Source of the DNA: Cichorium intybus
Lineage: Eukaryota; Streptophyta; Magnoliopsida; Asterales; Asteraceae
Assembly: GCA_023525715.1 (NCBI GenBank)
Contig: CM042012.1
Span: 61,091,205 to 61,155,204, forward strand
Length of the DNA: 64,000 nucleotides
Reading direction: 5' to 3'
The notes under the pieces are model-generated. The model did not search any database. It worked only from the letters and a program-made list of their open reading frames with translations, and was not told the DNA's origin. A program made the position numbers and the translations under genes. Of this stretch, positions 45,558 through 57,729 are shown piece after piece. Each line of letters starts with the position of its first letter. Positions within the stretch are counted from its first letter, which is position 1.

Positions 45558-46080
45558 TGTTGGGTGTTGAAATATGAGAATAGATGAGCAGATATAGATA
45601 TTGAATCAATTACACAATCAATCACACAATGATAATGCAACTAAGTTAATTGAACAATGAGATATGAATAACATGTGCCGAATGATTTGATTAGAACTTG
45701 GTTTTACAATTGGGTATTCTATGTTGAAGATATACGATTCTCGTAAGTTAATCTCGTAATCTCTCACACTCGACACGATATGGTATCACTGATATTTATA
45801 CTGAATCAGAGATACCAATAGTACACCTATTACAGAGAATATCCTATCAGTGTACTAGCCAATAGGATACAAGATTCATGCAACACGTATTGTACTATAC
45901 GCGTGCATACAAAAGACAAAATGACAGACTGTCAAGTCTTCGGGTCCTCTATGCATTGCACTTCGGAGTCTTTAGACTTCGGTGTCTTCTCCTGTTTATT
46001 CACTTCGGGGTTCACTTCGGGGTTTTCTTCATGGGTTGGACTTCGGATATGTCAACACTTCATCACAAAATTTCTCAACA
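45558..46080 (-). repeat. 5' LTR of the 38-46 kb element
   Basis: 523 bp, pairs with 38247-38769. Followed by TSD CTATT at 46081-46085. Confidence 0.95.
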
Positions 46081-46439
46081 CTATTTTATATTAGGGTCTT
46101 TATATTATTCTTATCAAAACTTAATTTTAGAGTAAATTACATTTTTGGTCTCTGTGGTTGGACAAAACTGACAGATAGGTCCTAACTATCCAAATACAAT
46201 GATTAAGGTCCCTAACATTTCCGAAAACTAACAAATACGTCCTTGAATCAAGTAAAGTGACTAAAATGCCCCTTCTCATTTCTTTTTCTTTTTTCTTTTA
46301 TACATATTATATAATTAATTAATAAAAAAATAAAAAACCTAACCCACCCACCCCCACCCCACGTGGCTCTCTCTCTCTCTCTCTCCCTCTCTCTCTCTCC
46401 TCCGGTCGCGATGAGTTAGTTACGATCCAAACAAAAAAC

Positions 46440-46740
46440 CTGGAAGTATTATCACACTTGCTGGTGACAACAAAGGGGCATCGATGCATTTAGGTTCAGA
46501 TCCAAACAAAACAGAAGCACCCATCAATATCCAACGAAGCTATAAGCTTGATTCCGCCATTAACGGAGAAGGAACCTCCAACGATAAGAAATCGCAAAGA
46601 GACTCCAGATCCAGTGAAGATTAAGAAACGAAAGCAATCGTTAATAGCAATATTCAAGGAATCAACAACTCTATCATGTTCAACAACTCTGTTTTGATGA
46701 TGCCGTCACAGAGTATCCTCTAAATCCACTTTCTGTTTAA
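46440..46740 (+). pseudogene. Captured exon-like segment, source unknown
   Basis: Inside Pack-MULE 1. One plus frame reads an exon-like stretch with ITLAGDNKGASMHLGSDPN, later a Lys/Ser-rich part, before stops. It looks like gene-derived sequence and not TE sequence; I do not recognise the parent. Confidence 0.4.
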
Positions 46741-46891
46741 ATCGGCTTTAATGTTTCGGAACCTGTTCAGCCATGTGTTCAGCCATTGAATCTGCGGTAA
46801 TCTTATATTCCCCTATCTAATGTCATGATAATTTACAGGTGTTTATTTCAACAAGTGGGTTGAAGCCATTATAGAGGCTTGAAGGCTGTGA

Positions 46892-47180
46892 ATGAATTTT
46901 TTCAAAGGCAGTGGTAATTTCGATCCAAACATGCCACTTTCAGAGTTCTATAGATCTGGTAACGGAAATAAAAAATCACCTCAGCAAAAACCAACCGATA
47001 TTTCATACATGTAAGTTTTTTCTTATTTCAAATTCTCTTTTCTCGATACTAATATTAATCGATCTTTCTGGGTTACAATGATTGCAGTCCAAACGATGAA
47101 TTTGTTGAATTGGTATGGGAAAAGGGTCAAATTATGATGCAGGGTCAATGTAGTAAAGCTAGAAAGACGCCAGTTTCTAG
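46892..47180 (+). pseudogene. Captured N-terminus of a PIF3-like bHLH factor, with APB motif
   Basis: Exon 46892-47010 starts with ATG and encodes NMPLSEFYRSGN-like sequence. An intron, 47011-47087 (GTAAG...TTGCAG), is retained. Exon 2 (from 47088) encodes NDEFVELVWEKGQIMMQGQ (47107-47133 is the core ELVWEKGQI). This is the active-phytochrome-B binding motif that opens phytochrome-interacting factors. The usual consensus has Asn where Lys is found here. The bHLH domain is absent. Retained introns show DNA-level capture. If transcribed, it could make a short peptide able to bind phyB or an siRNA source against the parent gene (inference). Confidence 0.8.
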
Positions 47181-47282
47181 TAATTTTCTTTTTCATACGC
47201 CATTTTTTGTAGCCATTTTTTCAGGGATGAATGAAGAAGTTGTAGGACTGAGGTAGAAGATGATGATCTTGGTAGGGCTTGG

Positions 47283-47284
<2 letters not shown>

Positions 47285-47359
<75 letters not shown>
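47285..47359. repeat. (GA)n microsatellite, about 75 bp
   Basis: Pure GA dinucleotides inside Pack-MULE 1. It mirrors a shorter interrupted CT tract at 46371-46401 in the left arm, so the tract is part of the inverted-repeat arms. Confidence 0.95.
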
Positions 47360-47361
<2 letters not shown>

Positions 47362-47678
47362 GTGGGATGGGTGGGGTATTTTCTTTTTTTATTAATAAAA
47401 TAAATAACAAATTTAAAGAAAAAGAAATAAAGAAATAAAAAGGGCATTTTAGTCTTTTTATATGCCCCAAGGCTCTATTTGGTAATTTACGCAAACCTTA
47501 GTGACTTTCAATATGGAAAATGGATAGTTAGGACCTATCTGTTAGTTTTGTCCAACCATAGGGACCAAAAATGTAATTTACTCTTAATTTTATATATACT
47601 AGATTTACAACACGCTGTCTTTAAAATGTCATATGCAAAAAGCATGTATTACACGAAAAATACACATTTGATATTTTG

Positions 47679-48686
47679 TTACGATAACATGTTCAAAAAA
47701 CAAAAGCACAATAAAAAAGACAGTATCAGTATAATATAAGCGTAATCAACCCTACACATCACAGTTTCTTCCTTCTTTACCCATTCTTTTTTATGGCAAC
47801 CACCCTCATCTACTACTGACGTACTCCTGGTTTTATATTTCTCCAAAAATGCCCTACGTGTAATTACCAAAAAGTCCTTCCCACTCAAACAATTACAAGC
47901 CAAGTCTTGTACATGGAGTGTCACCTCCCTCACGTGCAACGCAACCCCTCCTTTATCCACGGCCAACTTCACTTCTATTCTGAATTCCGCCATCTCATTC
48001 GACTCAGTCCCTGGTAAAACGACGGCGTATCGGAGACTAATGTCGTTATTTATCCATGCAAGAACAGTTTTGATGCTGGATAGGTTTACGGCTCGTTTCC
48101 GCGTCGGATCTATTAGGATCCAGTTCAACGTTATGGATTCTTTAAGGTGTGATATTGTTTCGTCGTCGTCGTGTACGGGCTCCTCGACTTTCAAGTCGAT
48201 GGATTTGGGTATTCCGGCTACGTCCAGATCGTCTTTTAATACAATTCTTAACGCCGATGATAGGAAATCAGTTGTGGTGTCGGTGAATTCTACTTTAGAG
48301 TAAATGATGTCGTCATGGTAGCGTATATCGACGGCCGACATAAGTTCAGATGGCCAAGAACGGTCTGGTTGGGAGTTAGACCAGGAACGGTGTATATTCG
48401 GTTGTTTGACGTCGTTGATTAGAGGCATAAAAGAGTCTTGGAAGAAAGAGCGGTGGCCGGCGGGGAAGGTGGAGATGACGTGGTTGACACGTGGGTGGGT
48501 TATTGAGGGCCATATGGATTTGCAGATATCAGACCAGAGAACGTCGTGGGAACTGAGGGTTCGTAGATAAGATGATGCGGTTGCGACGGAGGAGAGAGAT
48601 TGACCGTCGAGTCGTGGTAAGATTTGGGTCTGGATGATGAGAGGGTGGACGTCGGCGAATGTTGTTTGAGAAGAACCAGGTCTCAT
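47679..48686 (-). CDS. F-box protein, intact and intronless
   Basis: 335 residues from the ATG at 48686; an upstream in-frame TTG extension is rejected because a TATA box sits only about 55 bases upstream. F-box at about residues 10-55 (DVHPLIIQTQILPRLDG ... LWSDICKSIWPS), which would bind the SKP1/ASK subunit of an SCF ubiquitin ligase. The middle carries family landmarks FPAGHRSFF, SAVDIRYHDDIIYSKV, LNWILIDPTRKRA and LHVREVTLHVQD. The C-terminus ends in a hydrophobic segment (YIILILSFLLCFCFL). This is the plant family of At2g36090-like F-box proteins, whose targets are mostly unknown. The frame shows no lesions, so it is the best candidate host gene here. Pack-MULE 1 ends 95 bases past its stop. 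Confidence 0.88.
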   Translation of the reverse strand: MRPGSSQTTFADVHPLIIQTQILPRLDGQSLSSVATASSYLRTLSSHDVLWSDICKSIWPSITHPRVNHVISTFPAGHRSFFQDSFMPLINDVKQPNIHRSWSNSQPDRSWPSELMSAVDIRYHDDIIYSKVEFTDTTTDFLSSALRIVLKDDLDVAGIPKSIDLKVEEPVHDDDETISHLKESITLNWILIDPTRKRAVNLSSIKTVLAWINNDISLRYAVVLPGTESNEMAEFRIEVKLAVDKGGVALHVREVTLHVQDLACNCLSGKDFLVITRRAFLEKYKTRSTSVVDEGGCHKKEWVKKEETVMCRVDYAYIILILSFLLCFCFLNMLS

Positions 48687-48743
48687 GGCGAACAGAGTAA
48701 TGGTGCCGCCGTGTCGGAGTTGGAGGGGCAGTGGCAAGGTGTA

Positions 48744-48749
48744 TTTATA
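48744..48749 (-). promoter_or_regulatory. TATA box of the F-box gene
   Basis: Minus strand GCTATAAATACACC, about 58 bases upstream of the ATG at 48686, implying a 5' leader of roughly 25-30 bases. Confidence 0.65.
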
Positions 48750-49067
48750 GCCGATGTCTGAAACAGAAAGGTCTGGATAAATACAGGAAAAAAATCCAAA
48801 TATGAAATATTTTCAACGCAAATATCTAAAATCTAAATAAATGAAGACCGAATTGCTTCTCAGTTTATAAAACTTTTGTGTTAATTATTCTTGTATAATA
48901 TTGTTGTCTTTTAAATTTTCTATTATATAAACTTTTAAATTTACCAAATGCTTTTTTTGGTTGAACGTATATAAATGTCGATACATGTTATTAAAACCAA
49001 TGGAGGAGTAAATTATTTGCGTTGTTACACATTTTGTGCCATTAGCTCCGGTAAAATAAAAATGTAA

Positions 49068-49238
49068 GAGAAATTTTATATCCTTCTAATTTTTCCTTCT
49101 AACTATCCTCCTAACCATGTGAAATAATGACAAGTTGATTAAAATATTATTAATTTTATTGAATATGACACCTGTCATCATTTCAAATGGTTAGGAGGAT
49201 GTGTAGGAGGAAAAATTAGGAAGATATAAAATTTCTCA
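49068..49238. mobile_element. MULE-type MITE, 171 bp
   Basis: Inverted arms GAGAAATTTTATATCC...GGATATAAAATTTCTC-like (about 65 bp, few mismatches). Flanked by an identical 10-base duplication AAAAATGTAA (49058-49067 and 49239-49248). Sits about 380 bases upstream of the F-box ATG. Confidence 0.82.
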
Positions 49239-49689
49239 AAAATGTAATCGATTTACAGTGTTAATTAACAAATTAAAATACTTATAGAAATATTACGTTT
49301 GGAGACAAAATTGTTTGATAGGATGGATGGAGTCGACCGATAGATGGTGAAAGGTTGGGACGACAAATTTGTTGAAAGGTGATGAAAGGGGGAGTCGACC
49401 GATAGGTGTTGAAATGTCTTCTTTGAATAATTTTGTTGAATAATTTTGATTCATATGTATGCAACAAATTTGTTGATGAATCTATTTCGCATTCATCATC
49501 ATCTGAATCATCAAAATAACTATAACTTTTACACATCAACTGGTCGTCGAGATGTAGGAACGCTGATCTTCAGGATACTGCAAGTATGTATGTCTTTCAA
49601 GAACTTATCTCCATATAAATCGGGATACTGTAGAAAAACAATTGATACAATATTACATTGCTCCTGATTCAAAGTTTGGTGATGTTAAT

Positions 49690-50700
49690 TTGGAAATAGA
49701 TTCCGGATGAGTAGAAATTTATCCGTGTGTATTGTTGAGGATATGGAAACAATTCGTGCGTATTGTTGATGACATGGAAACAATTCACGCTATTGTTGAG
49801 GATATGAAAACAAATTATCTATATTTTCATACAACTTTCGATGTGAAGATGCAAAAAAGTTTCACTACATGTGTAGAATTGCACATCAACTATACAATAA
49901 TTGGCTTCCGCGAACACGTCCGGCGCGTTCGATGAGTACTTGAATATGTCAGAACAAACTTCACGTGAAAACCTCTACAACTTCTGCTATGGTATTATTA
50001 TGTTTTATGGAGTCAACTTTATGTGCAAATCAACATCCAACGGTATTCAACATTTGTATGTTGCACATGAATCCAAACATGGATTTCTCGATATGCTAGA
50101 TAGCATTAATTATACACATTGTGATTGGAGGAATTGATCAACGGCATTGCGAGACCAGTACATGAGATGTGAACACAAGTGCCCAACAATAACACTTGAA
50201 GCGGTAGCGTTGCAAGATTTGTGGATATGACATTTATATTTTCGTGTCATGGGCGACAGCAATAATCTTAACGTCATCTACCAATCATCATTATTCAACG
50301 ACACACTGCTTGGAAAAGTATCAAAACGTTCATTTATTTTGAATGGATAAGAATACAATCATGAGTACTATCTTGCAGATGGGATATACCCACATTGGAA
50401 AACTTTTATGAAATCGTTTGCACATCCACTAACTGCAAAAAAACAAAAAAAAATAGTTCAAGGCGGCATAAGAAGTAGCAATACAAAAACGTGGAACGAG
50501 CGTTTGGCGTATTAAAATATAGATAAATCATAATCAGACAGCCTGCACGATCCACGAATGTTGACAACTGCGAAGATGTAATGTACGCTTGTTTTATATT
50601 TCACAACATGATCTTGAAATATGAATGTGCAACTATATGTCTGGTATACGATATCGATCTCCACCGAGAAAGAAATAAATGAGGATATGATTCTGGAATT
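49690..50700 (+). pseudogene. PIF/Harbinger transposase, decayed
   Basis: Plus-strand reading in several frames: RIVEDMKTNYLYFHTT-type (49795 onward), then FDEYLNMSEQTSRENLYNFC (49930 onward), QHLYVAHESKHGF, the D-containing MLDSINYTHCDW (catalytic Asp replaced by Asn), SNNLNVIYQSSLFND, YLADGIYPHWKTF and VERAFGVL with the conserved Glu. These are the ordered blocks of plant Harbinger transposases. At least four stops and several frameshifts. I could not find its terminal repeats. Confidence 0.82.
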
Positions 50701-50965
50701 GCATAATGCAGGAGTTCACCACCAAATTCTATCAGATCTTATTGATCACATAGAGCATGTCAACATAGTTTCTTTCGACCACTACTTTATTTAAATTCTC
50801 ATATTTAAATTTTAAATTTCAGTATATAGGCTTTTCCTATTTAGGTTTTAAATTCTAGCATTTATATTTTAAATTCTCGTTTATAGTTGTTTACTTTTTT
50901 TTAATGAAATGCATTTTAATTTTAATTTTTTGTTACATATTAAATTAGCTAATATTTTAAATTAA

Positions 50966-52551
<1,586 letters not shown>

Positions 52552-53177
52552 TTAAATTAAAAGTTATATTGTGTTTTTGGTTCTATATATTTAATTTTAA
52601 TTAAAAATCGATTTAGCATTGTGATTGGAAGAATGAAAAAGATAGTTTTTTGTGTTACAATTGAGAAAGATAAAAATGAGATTTAAAAAAATAATATAAT
52701 ATTGTAGGTTGAATTAGTTAGGAAAAAAAAAAAAAGTTGGACTCTCTCTCACCACTAATAAGTGGTTGATTTTCTCCTCTCTTGAATCATTAATGTATTG
52801 TTACAAATTTAGAATGTTTTATAGTATAATTGAAAATAGTTTACGATGTTAGAACTTATTTTTTCTTAATATTTTTATAATTTTAAGATACTCTTTCTCT
52901 AAATATAATTTAGAGTAAATTACAGTTTTGGTCACTGTGGTTTGGCTGATTTTTCATATTAATCTTTGAACTCGAAATCTCACATTATTGCCACTGTGGT
53001 TCTCATTTGCTAACACATTTGGTCCTTAGTCCATCTCAAAAGACATTTTTACCTTTTTTATTTCTTTTTTCATTTTCTTTTAACAATTTATTTATTTTTT
53101 ATTATTAAAAAAAACCCACGCCCACCCCCAATTACCCAAGCGGCTTAACCCACCCCCACCCGCATTTTCTGTTTACC

Positions 53178-53450
53178 CCCAATTGCGGAGCTTGATCATG
53201 AACGGAAAGCTCATGAGGCGGCAGAGAATTCGAAATCCGAATTGCAAACTTCGTTTAACCGATTGAAAGTTCTCGCAAACGAAGCGATTAAGAACGCAAT
53301 GACGTTTCTCGCCAGAGAGATGAGGTTTCAAGAGTGAATGAGAAGTTATCGGCACAGTTAGCTAGCTGAAGCTATTAAAGAGAAAGATGACTTGTTGAAG
53401 CAGATATCCGGATCTTTATCATCACTAACCAAGCTTGGTGTGTTAACCAA
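53178..53450 (+). pseudogene. Captured coiled-coil protein fragment
   Basis: One plus frame reads ELDHERKAHEAAENSKSELQ, then NRLKVLANEAIKNA, two stops, then LAEAIKEKDDLLKQI: heptad-rich, highly charged coiled coil. The parent gene is not identified. Confidence 0.55.
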
Positions 53451-53478
53451 TCTCAAGATCTCAATAAAATTTTCTTAC

Positions 53479-53902
53479 CCAGCCACCACAAGGATTAATG
53501 AAGCGATCGAGAGAATGCGTTGATACATTTTGTATTTTGGTTTAGCTCCAGCCCTAGAATAAGGCGGCAGCGCGTATCTTTGGCTAACCCATCCGAATTG
53601 AGGGCGCATTAAAAACACAAATCCAAGAAGAAAACCAGATGAAAACCCACCAAGATGAGCAAAATTATCGACCTGTGGTAGAATCCCGACCGCTAGATTG
53701 ATAACAATGATGATCACAAGGGTCACGAGTGCTGCCACCTTGTTAGCATATATAGTCCGGTTAGTTATGAGTTCCGATAGCAATGCACCTAACAACCCAA
53801 AAACCGCACCAGATGCGCCACCTGATATATTCGATTGAAGGAAAAGCCTAGACAACAAACTCCCACCAAAAACGGATATGATATAAAGCAAACCAATGCG
53901 TA
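53479..53902 (-). pseudogene. Captured exon of a rhomboid-like intramembrane protease
   Basis: A single 424-bp exon with an acceptor (TTTGTTTGCAG) just upstream of 53902 and a donor (GTAAGA) just after 53479. It encodes RIGLLYIISVFGGSLLSRLF, GGASGAVFGLLGALLSELIT with the catalytic Ser of GASG (codon near 53812), and VDNFAHLGGFSSGFLLG with the catalytic His. These are the hallmarks of plant RBL1/2-type rhomboids that cleave membrane proteins in the secretory pathway. The N-terminal and last transmembrane regions are missing, so it is not a working protease. The exon itself is free of stops, implying fairly recent capture. Confidence 0.88.
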
Positions 53903-54317
53903 CTGCAAACAAAGAATTGAGCAGAATGATGTTACATAGTGAGTCTGAAAGCGACGATGAAGATGTCTCCACCTTAACCAGCCGCTTCTCTCGATCTGCT
54001 TCTCTTAAAAGGGGTGGGTTTTTTTTCTTTTTCTTTTTTTAATAATCAAAATAAATAAAGTGTTAAAGGAAAAAGAAATAAAAAATAAAAAGGTTAAAAA
54101 TGTCTTTTGACATGGACTAAGGACCAAATGTGTTAGCAAATGTGAACCACATGAGCAAGAATGTGGGATTTCGAGTTCCGGGACCAATGCGAAAAATCAG
54201 CCAAACCACAAGAACCAAAACTGTAATTTACTTTATAATTTGCAATAAATTAAGAATGACATTCTAACAACCAATAAGTTGATTGTTTCCCTCATTTCGT
54301 ATTGAAGGCCACTATAA

Positions 54318-55370
54318 GACTAACAGGTGTGGTAACCTCTTGGTGTGAGGGGTTGGAGTGCCACGTAGGCTCCACCTCACCTTCCCCTCACCCCCTTCAA
54401 AACTAGGAAATGGTAAACCCTCACCAACCCTTCACTTTTTTATTTTAAATAAATAAAAAATTTAATTTCACCACTAAAAACATTAAATTAACCAACTAAC
54501 ATTTAATTAAAAACATAACATTGCAAAATAAAAAACATACACGATAATTAAAATCCTACAAACGGGAACATTTAATAACCTAAAACGATAATTAAAATTG
54601 TAGAAACGGTAAAGTAAAACCTAAATGCGATAATTAAATTCCACGATATTGAGGTGAATTTTTCACAACATTCCACGCAGCAAGGTGTGGGAAGTCTGTG
54701 TCGTATGTCGCCCGAAACTATGCTTGGGATTCCTGAAGGATCTCTTCGTCAGTTGCACCAGGTTGGCAGTTTCCCCATATGTTTAAGTAAATTTGTTGAA
54801 ATTTACTTATTGTTCGTGACATATTCCTCCATTTGAAAGAAATGTGATCCCTACTCGCATAATTAACTACGCCTAGTATAGTTTCAAACGATTATTTGAC
54901 AAGTTCCCAGAATGGACGGTAGTCGTTGCCGTTGACTCTAAAGTCTTCGTTGACGTTGAGCCACGCGGTTGCCAAAGCGGCTTCATGAGTTTGAGCCCAT
55001 ATCCGACGATTATTTCCATTACCGACGGCAGCCATCTTTTGAGTGAGAAATAAATGTAAAAACAATGGATTTTAGTGAGAAAGAGATGTGTAGTTTTTTG
55101 TGTGTGAATATGAGTATTTATAGTTGGAAAACATAAAAAAAATTAATTTTTTTTAATTGACCGTTAAAATAGCCGTTGGGATGGTTAATTTTAAAATCCA
55201 CCATAAATCCAGGGACCAAAACTGTAAATGTTAAACTCAACACCGGGCGATGAAGCAACCCTGCGATGACCATCACCGCAGGTCACACCCCAACTGGGAC
55301 GGTGTTCCCGTGCGGTGATGGCGTCCACCTGGACCTCGCCCCTCGTTCACCGCTTCCATACCGAATGGTC
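54318..55370. mobile_element. PIF/Harbinger-like non-autonomous element
   Basis: Flanked by TAA (54315-54317 and 55371-55373), the 3-bp duplication of Harbinger elements. Ends GACTAACAGGTGTGG and, as complement, GACCATTCGGTATGG are an imperfect terminal repeat that extends into GTGAGGGG/GAACGAGGGG sequence. Contains an ORF1-like fragment but no transposase. Confidence 0.65.
54650..55035 (-). pseudogene. Harbinger ORF1 / Myb-SANT-like fragment
   Basis: Begins with the ATG at 55035 and reads RIWAQTHEAALATAWLNVNE, FWELVK, a stop, FKWRNMSRTISKFQQIYLNI, then a second stop and FPHLAAWNVVKNSP. The blocks EEVALAxAW, KWxxM, KFNxIY and HLxAWEVL mark plant Harbinger ORF1 proteins, the Myb-like DNA-binding partner of the transposase. 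Two nonsense codons; not functional. Confidence 0.72.
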
Positions 55371-55373
55371 TAA

Positions 55374-57729
55374 GTTTATAATGTATGTAATGATTCGTTG
55401 ATAATGTCCATTAGGACTTTTTCGAAGTCTCCATCTAAATAGCATACTCCGTCTATTTAAAAAATACTGACATTAAAACATATTGTTATTTATATTATAA
55501 TTAATATTATATTTTAGATTGTTTATGTGTATCATATCGTATGTAATTAATCATCTATATTAATCTAAGTATAAATATCCTCTAAAAGTGATATTCAAAG
55601 TAACAACTAGTTTATACCATCATCAATGTGGTTTAATTAGGGGTGAGCATGATGCAGTTTTAGGTTTAAATCGTATCGAAAACCGTATAGATTGGTTTTT
55701 AAATTGTTAAAATTGTATTGTTTGGTTTTTGTATTATGTGCTGTTTACGGTTTTAAGTATTGTTCGGTTATATGGTTCGATTCGTTTTATAAACTTCAAT
55801 AGTTATAGTGTGCTTTTTACATTGGGGCTGTTTTAAAACCACAAAACCGATTGATTATAATAATAATATGTTTTGGGTTTCTAATAAATCTTTTACAAAT
55901 ATAAAGCGACTTTGTGGAGATTTACTTGTTAAATTGTTAAAAAAAATCTAAACTATGACTAAAACATATTTAAGAAATTTTAAAATATATTTACATGACA
56001 AAAAAATACAAATTATAAGTCTTAAAACCAAATTTTTGTTATTATCAAGACTTAGATTAAAATAAAATCTATTTTTTTTGCTTCGTTTTAGTAAGACATC
56101 GAAGCGCGTCGTAATCCTTCTCTGGCCTCCCTTAAAACTAAGGTCTCATATCACAGAAAGCTTACAATATATTACTAGCTTTATGAATATCATACATTTC
56201 CTAACTATATGTAATTTATAATAATCAATTGTTTGTTTCTAATATATGATAATTATATCACATGGAAATAAAACAATTAATTCAATTTAATGAAAGACAA
56301 TAATAAAGTTTAAGTAGTAAATTTGTATCCAGGTTGTATTATATTATTATTATTATTATTAACATTTTAACAATAATCACCGTCAAAGTGGTTTACTGCA
56401 ATCATTTACTCCAAAACTGAATTGACTCATGAACAAATCATACATGCTTCAACAATTGAATGATATGTCGTTTGAAAAGTAAAATCTCGACAGTATCACA
56501 TGTTTATAGCACCGTTGTTAATGTTTTAGGACAGCGGAAACCATCTGTCCCAACCTTTTTAACCCACAATTGACATTAGCGTTTCTTTCTCATCTTATGT
56601 ACATCTTTCATCAACTCACAATACTGGTAAATCATCTTTGTTAACTCACTACAATATACAAATAACAAAAGCACACAGTACAAGCCGCCCACACCAACCA
56701 AAACGGGTTCACCAACCCATACATGATACACCACCTATCTTTCGCAAACCCGTACATGACGGAACCATCACTGGCCCCTCCCTCCAACTCCCGTCATCTT
56801 GCAACGACACCTCCTACCTTTAGAAAAAAATAAAAACAAACAATGTGATAATGAAATTATTCTTGTTATATTAGCAATGTATAATGTATAATTACTATAT
56901 AGATTAAAAAGCAAATATCTTCTAGAAGCTTTGGTGGGGTGGGGGGGGGGGGGGGTCTTAAAGGTTTTTAATGGGGTGGGTTTTGTTTACGAATCGTATT
57001 CCGCCACTTGCTTCCACCTCTATCTTTCTTCCCGATACCTCACCCCCTCCCTTGACCCGTGTAAGTCTCCTTGACACTCACAATCGATTTCTCAGGCGAG
57101 TCAGCTTCATCTTCTTTTCACCCTCTTCACTCTTCTCTTCCAAATGATATTTTTTTGCTGCTCAAAATCCCTACAGATTTGGTTTTGTTTTCCAATCTGA
57201 ATTGGTTGAGTTGAAGGTCATATTTGCGAGGAATCACGTCAGGCATCATGCACACAAGGGTGCGATTCCGATCAGAGGAAATCGAGAGAGAAGATTAGGA
57301 GAAAAAAACGGAAATCGGGAAAGCGGGAATCGTTAAACTGATGACAGCAGAGCCGTCATCGGCGGTTGCAGGACGGCGGCAGGAGGCGCCGACGACCGCT
57401 TATGGTGTTCGGTGGTCGTGGGAATTGGTCCTTCTGTTCCGATTTCACCCGTTGCCCCTCCGCCGGTGCACCACCAGACCAACACTATGAACACCTTCTT
57501 CGACGAATGATAAGGGTTCGTATATGTTTTCTTTATTCTAATTTTGACTATTTTCTCTGATATTTCGCGTTCCCCTTTGTGGATTTGATACACGTTCGGG
57601 ATATGGAATTAATCGCCGACTGATTCTACCATCCATGGGTCGACTGATGCAAGTAATGGTGAGAAATTAAATAAAGATCCTTTAAATTTACATTTTATCT
57701 GTTCATATATACATTGATTTTTAATACCC
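55374..57729. other. Intergenic DNA without a supported gene
   Basis: AT-rich to about 56930, with a segment at about 55635-55870 starting TAGGGGTGAGCAT that resembles hAT-derived MITEs. A G-run lies near 56938. 57000-57560 is GC-richer and gene-like, but I see no conserved domain or convincing exon. Confidence 0.5.

Larger units (their letters stand above)
38247..46080 (-). mobile_element. Young pol-less copia element with gag and env-like ORF
   Basis: A complete insertion: LTRs 38247-38769 and 45558-46080 (both 523 bp, two substitutions), flanked by identical CTATT (38242-38246 and 46081-46085). The PBS at the right and PPT at the left set minus orientation. Gag (45398-44019) is intact. 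A long second ORF (41852-38802) follows after 2.2 kb of non-coding DNA. No protease, integrase, RT or RNase H exists, so mobility would need a helper. A Pro-rich plus coiled-coil second ORF and the LTR/PPT style suggest the Sirevirus (SIRE/Maximus) group; that assignment is inference. Confidence 0.9.
46130..47583. mobile_element. Pack-MULE 1 (captured PIF3-like exons)
   Basis: Termini GAGTAAATTACA and TGTAATTTACTC. Inverted repeats extend over 130 bases at each end. A perfect 9-bp target duplication TTAATTTTA is at 46121-46129 and 47584-47592, the length expected of Mutator-like elements. No transposase inside, but host-gene pieces are. CT/GA microsatellites flank the captured region on both sides. 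Confidence 0.9.
52913..54233. mobile_element. Pack-MULE 2 (captured rhomboid and coiled-coil exons)
   Basis: Termini GAGTAAATTACA on the left and the near-complement TGTAATTTACTT on the right. Inverted repeats of about 165 bp. Near-perfect 9-bp target duplication TATAATTTA/TATAATTTG (52904-52912, 54234-54242). Same TIR family as Pack-MULE 1. Contains two host-gene pieces in opposite orientations and no transposase. Confidence 0.88.

Noticed and set aside
47177..47494. Ser-Leu repeat ORFs on the minus strand
   Set aside because: Translation of the (GA)n microsatellite.
48687..48737. Seventeen-codon N-terminal extension of the F-box protein
   Set aside because: Starts with TTG, not ATG, and reaches to within a few bases of the TATA box.
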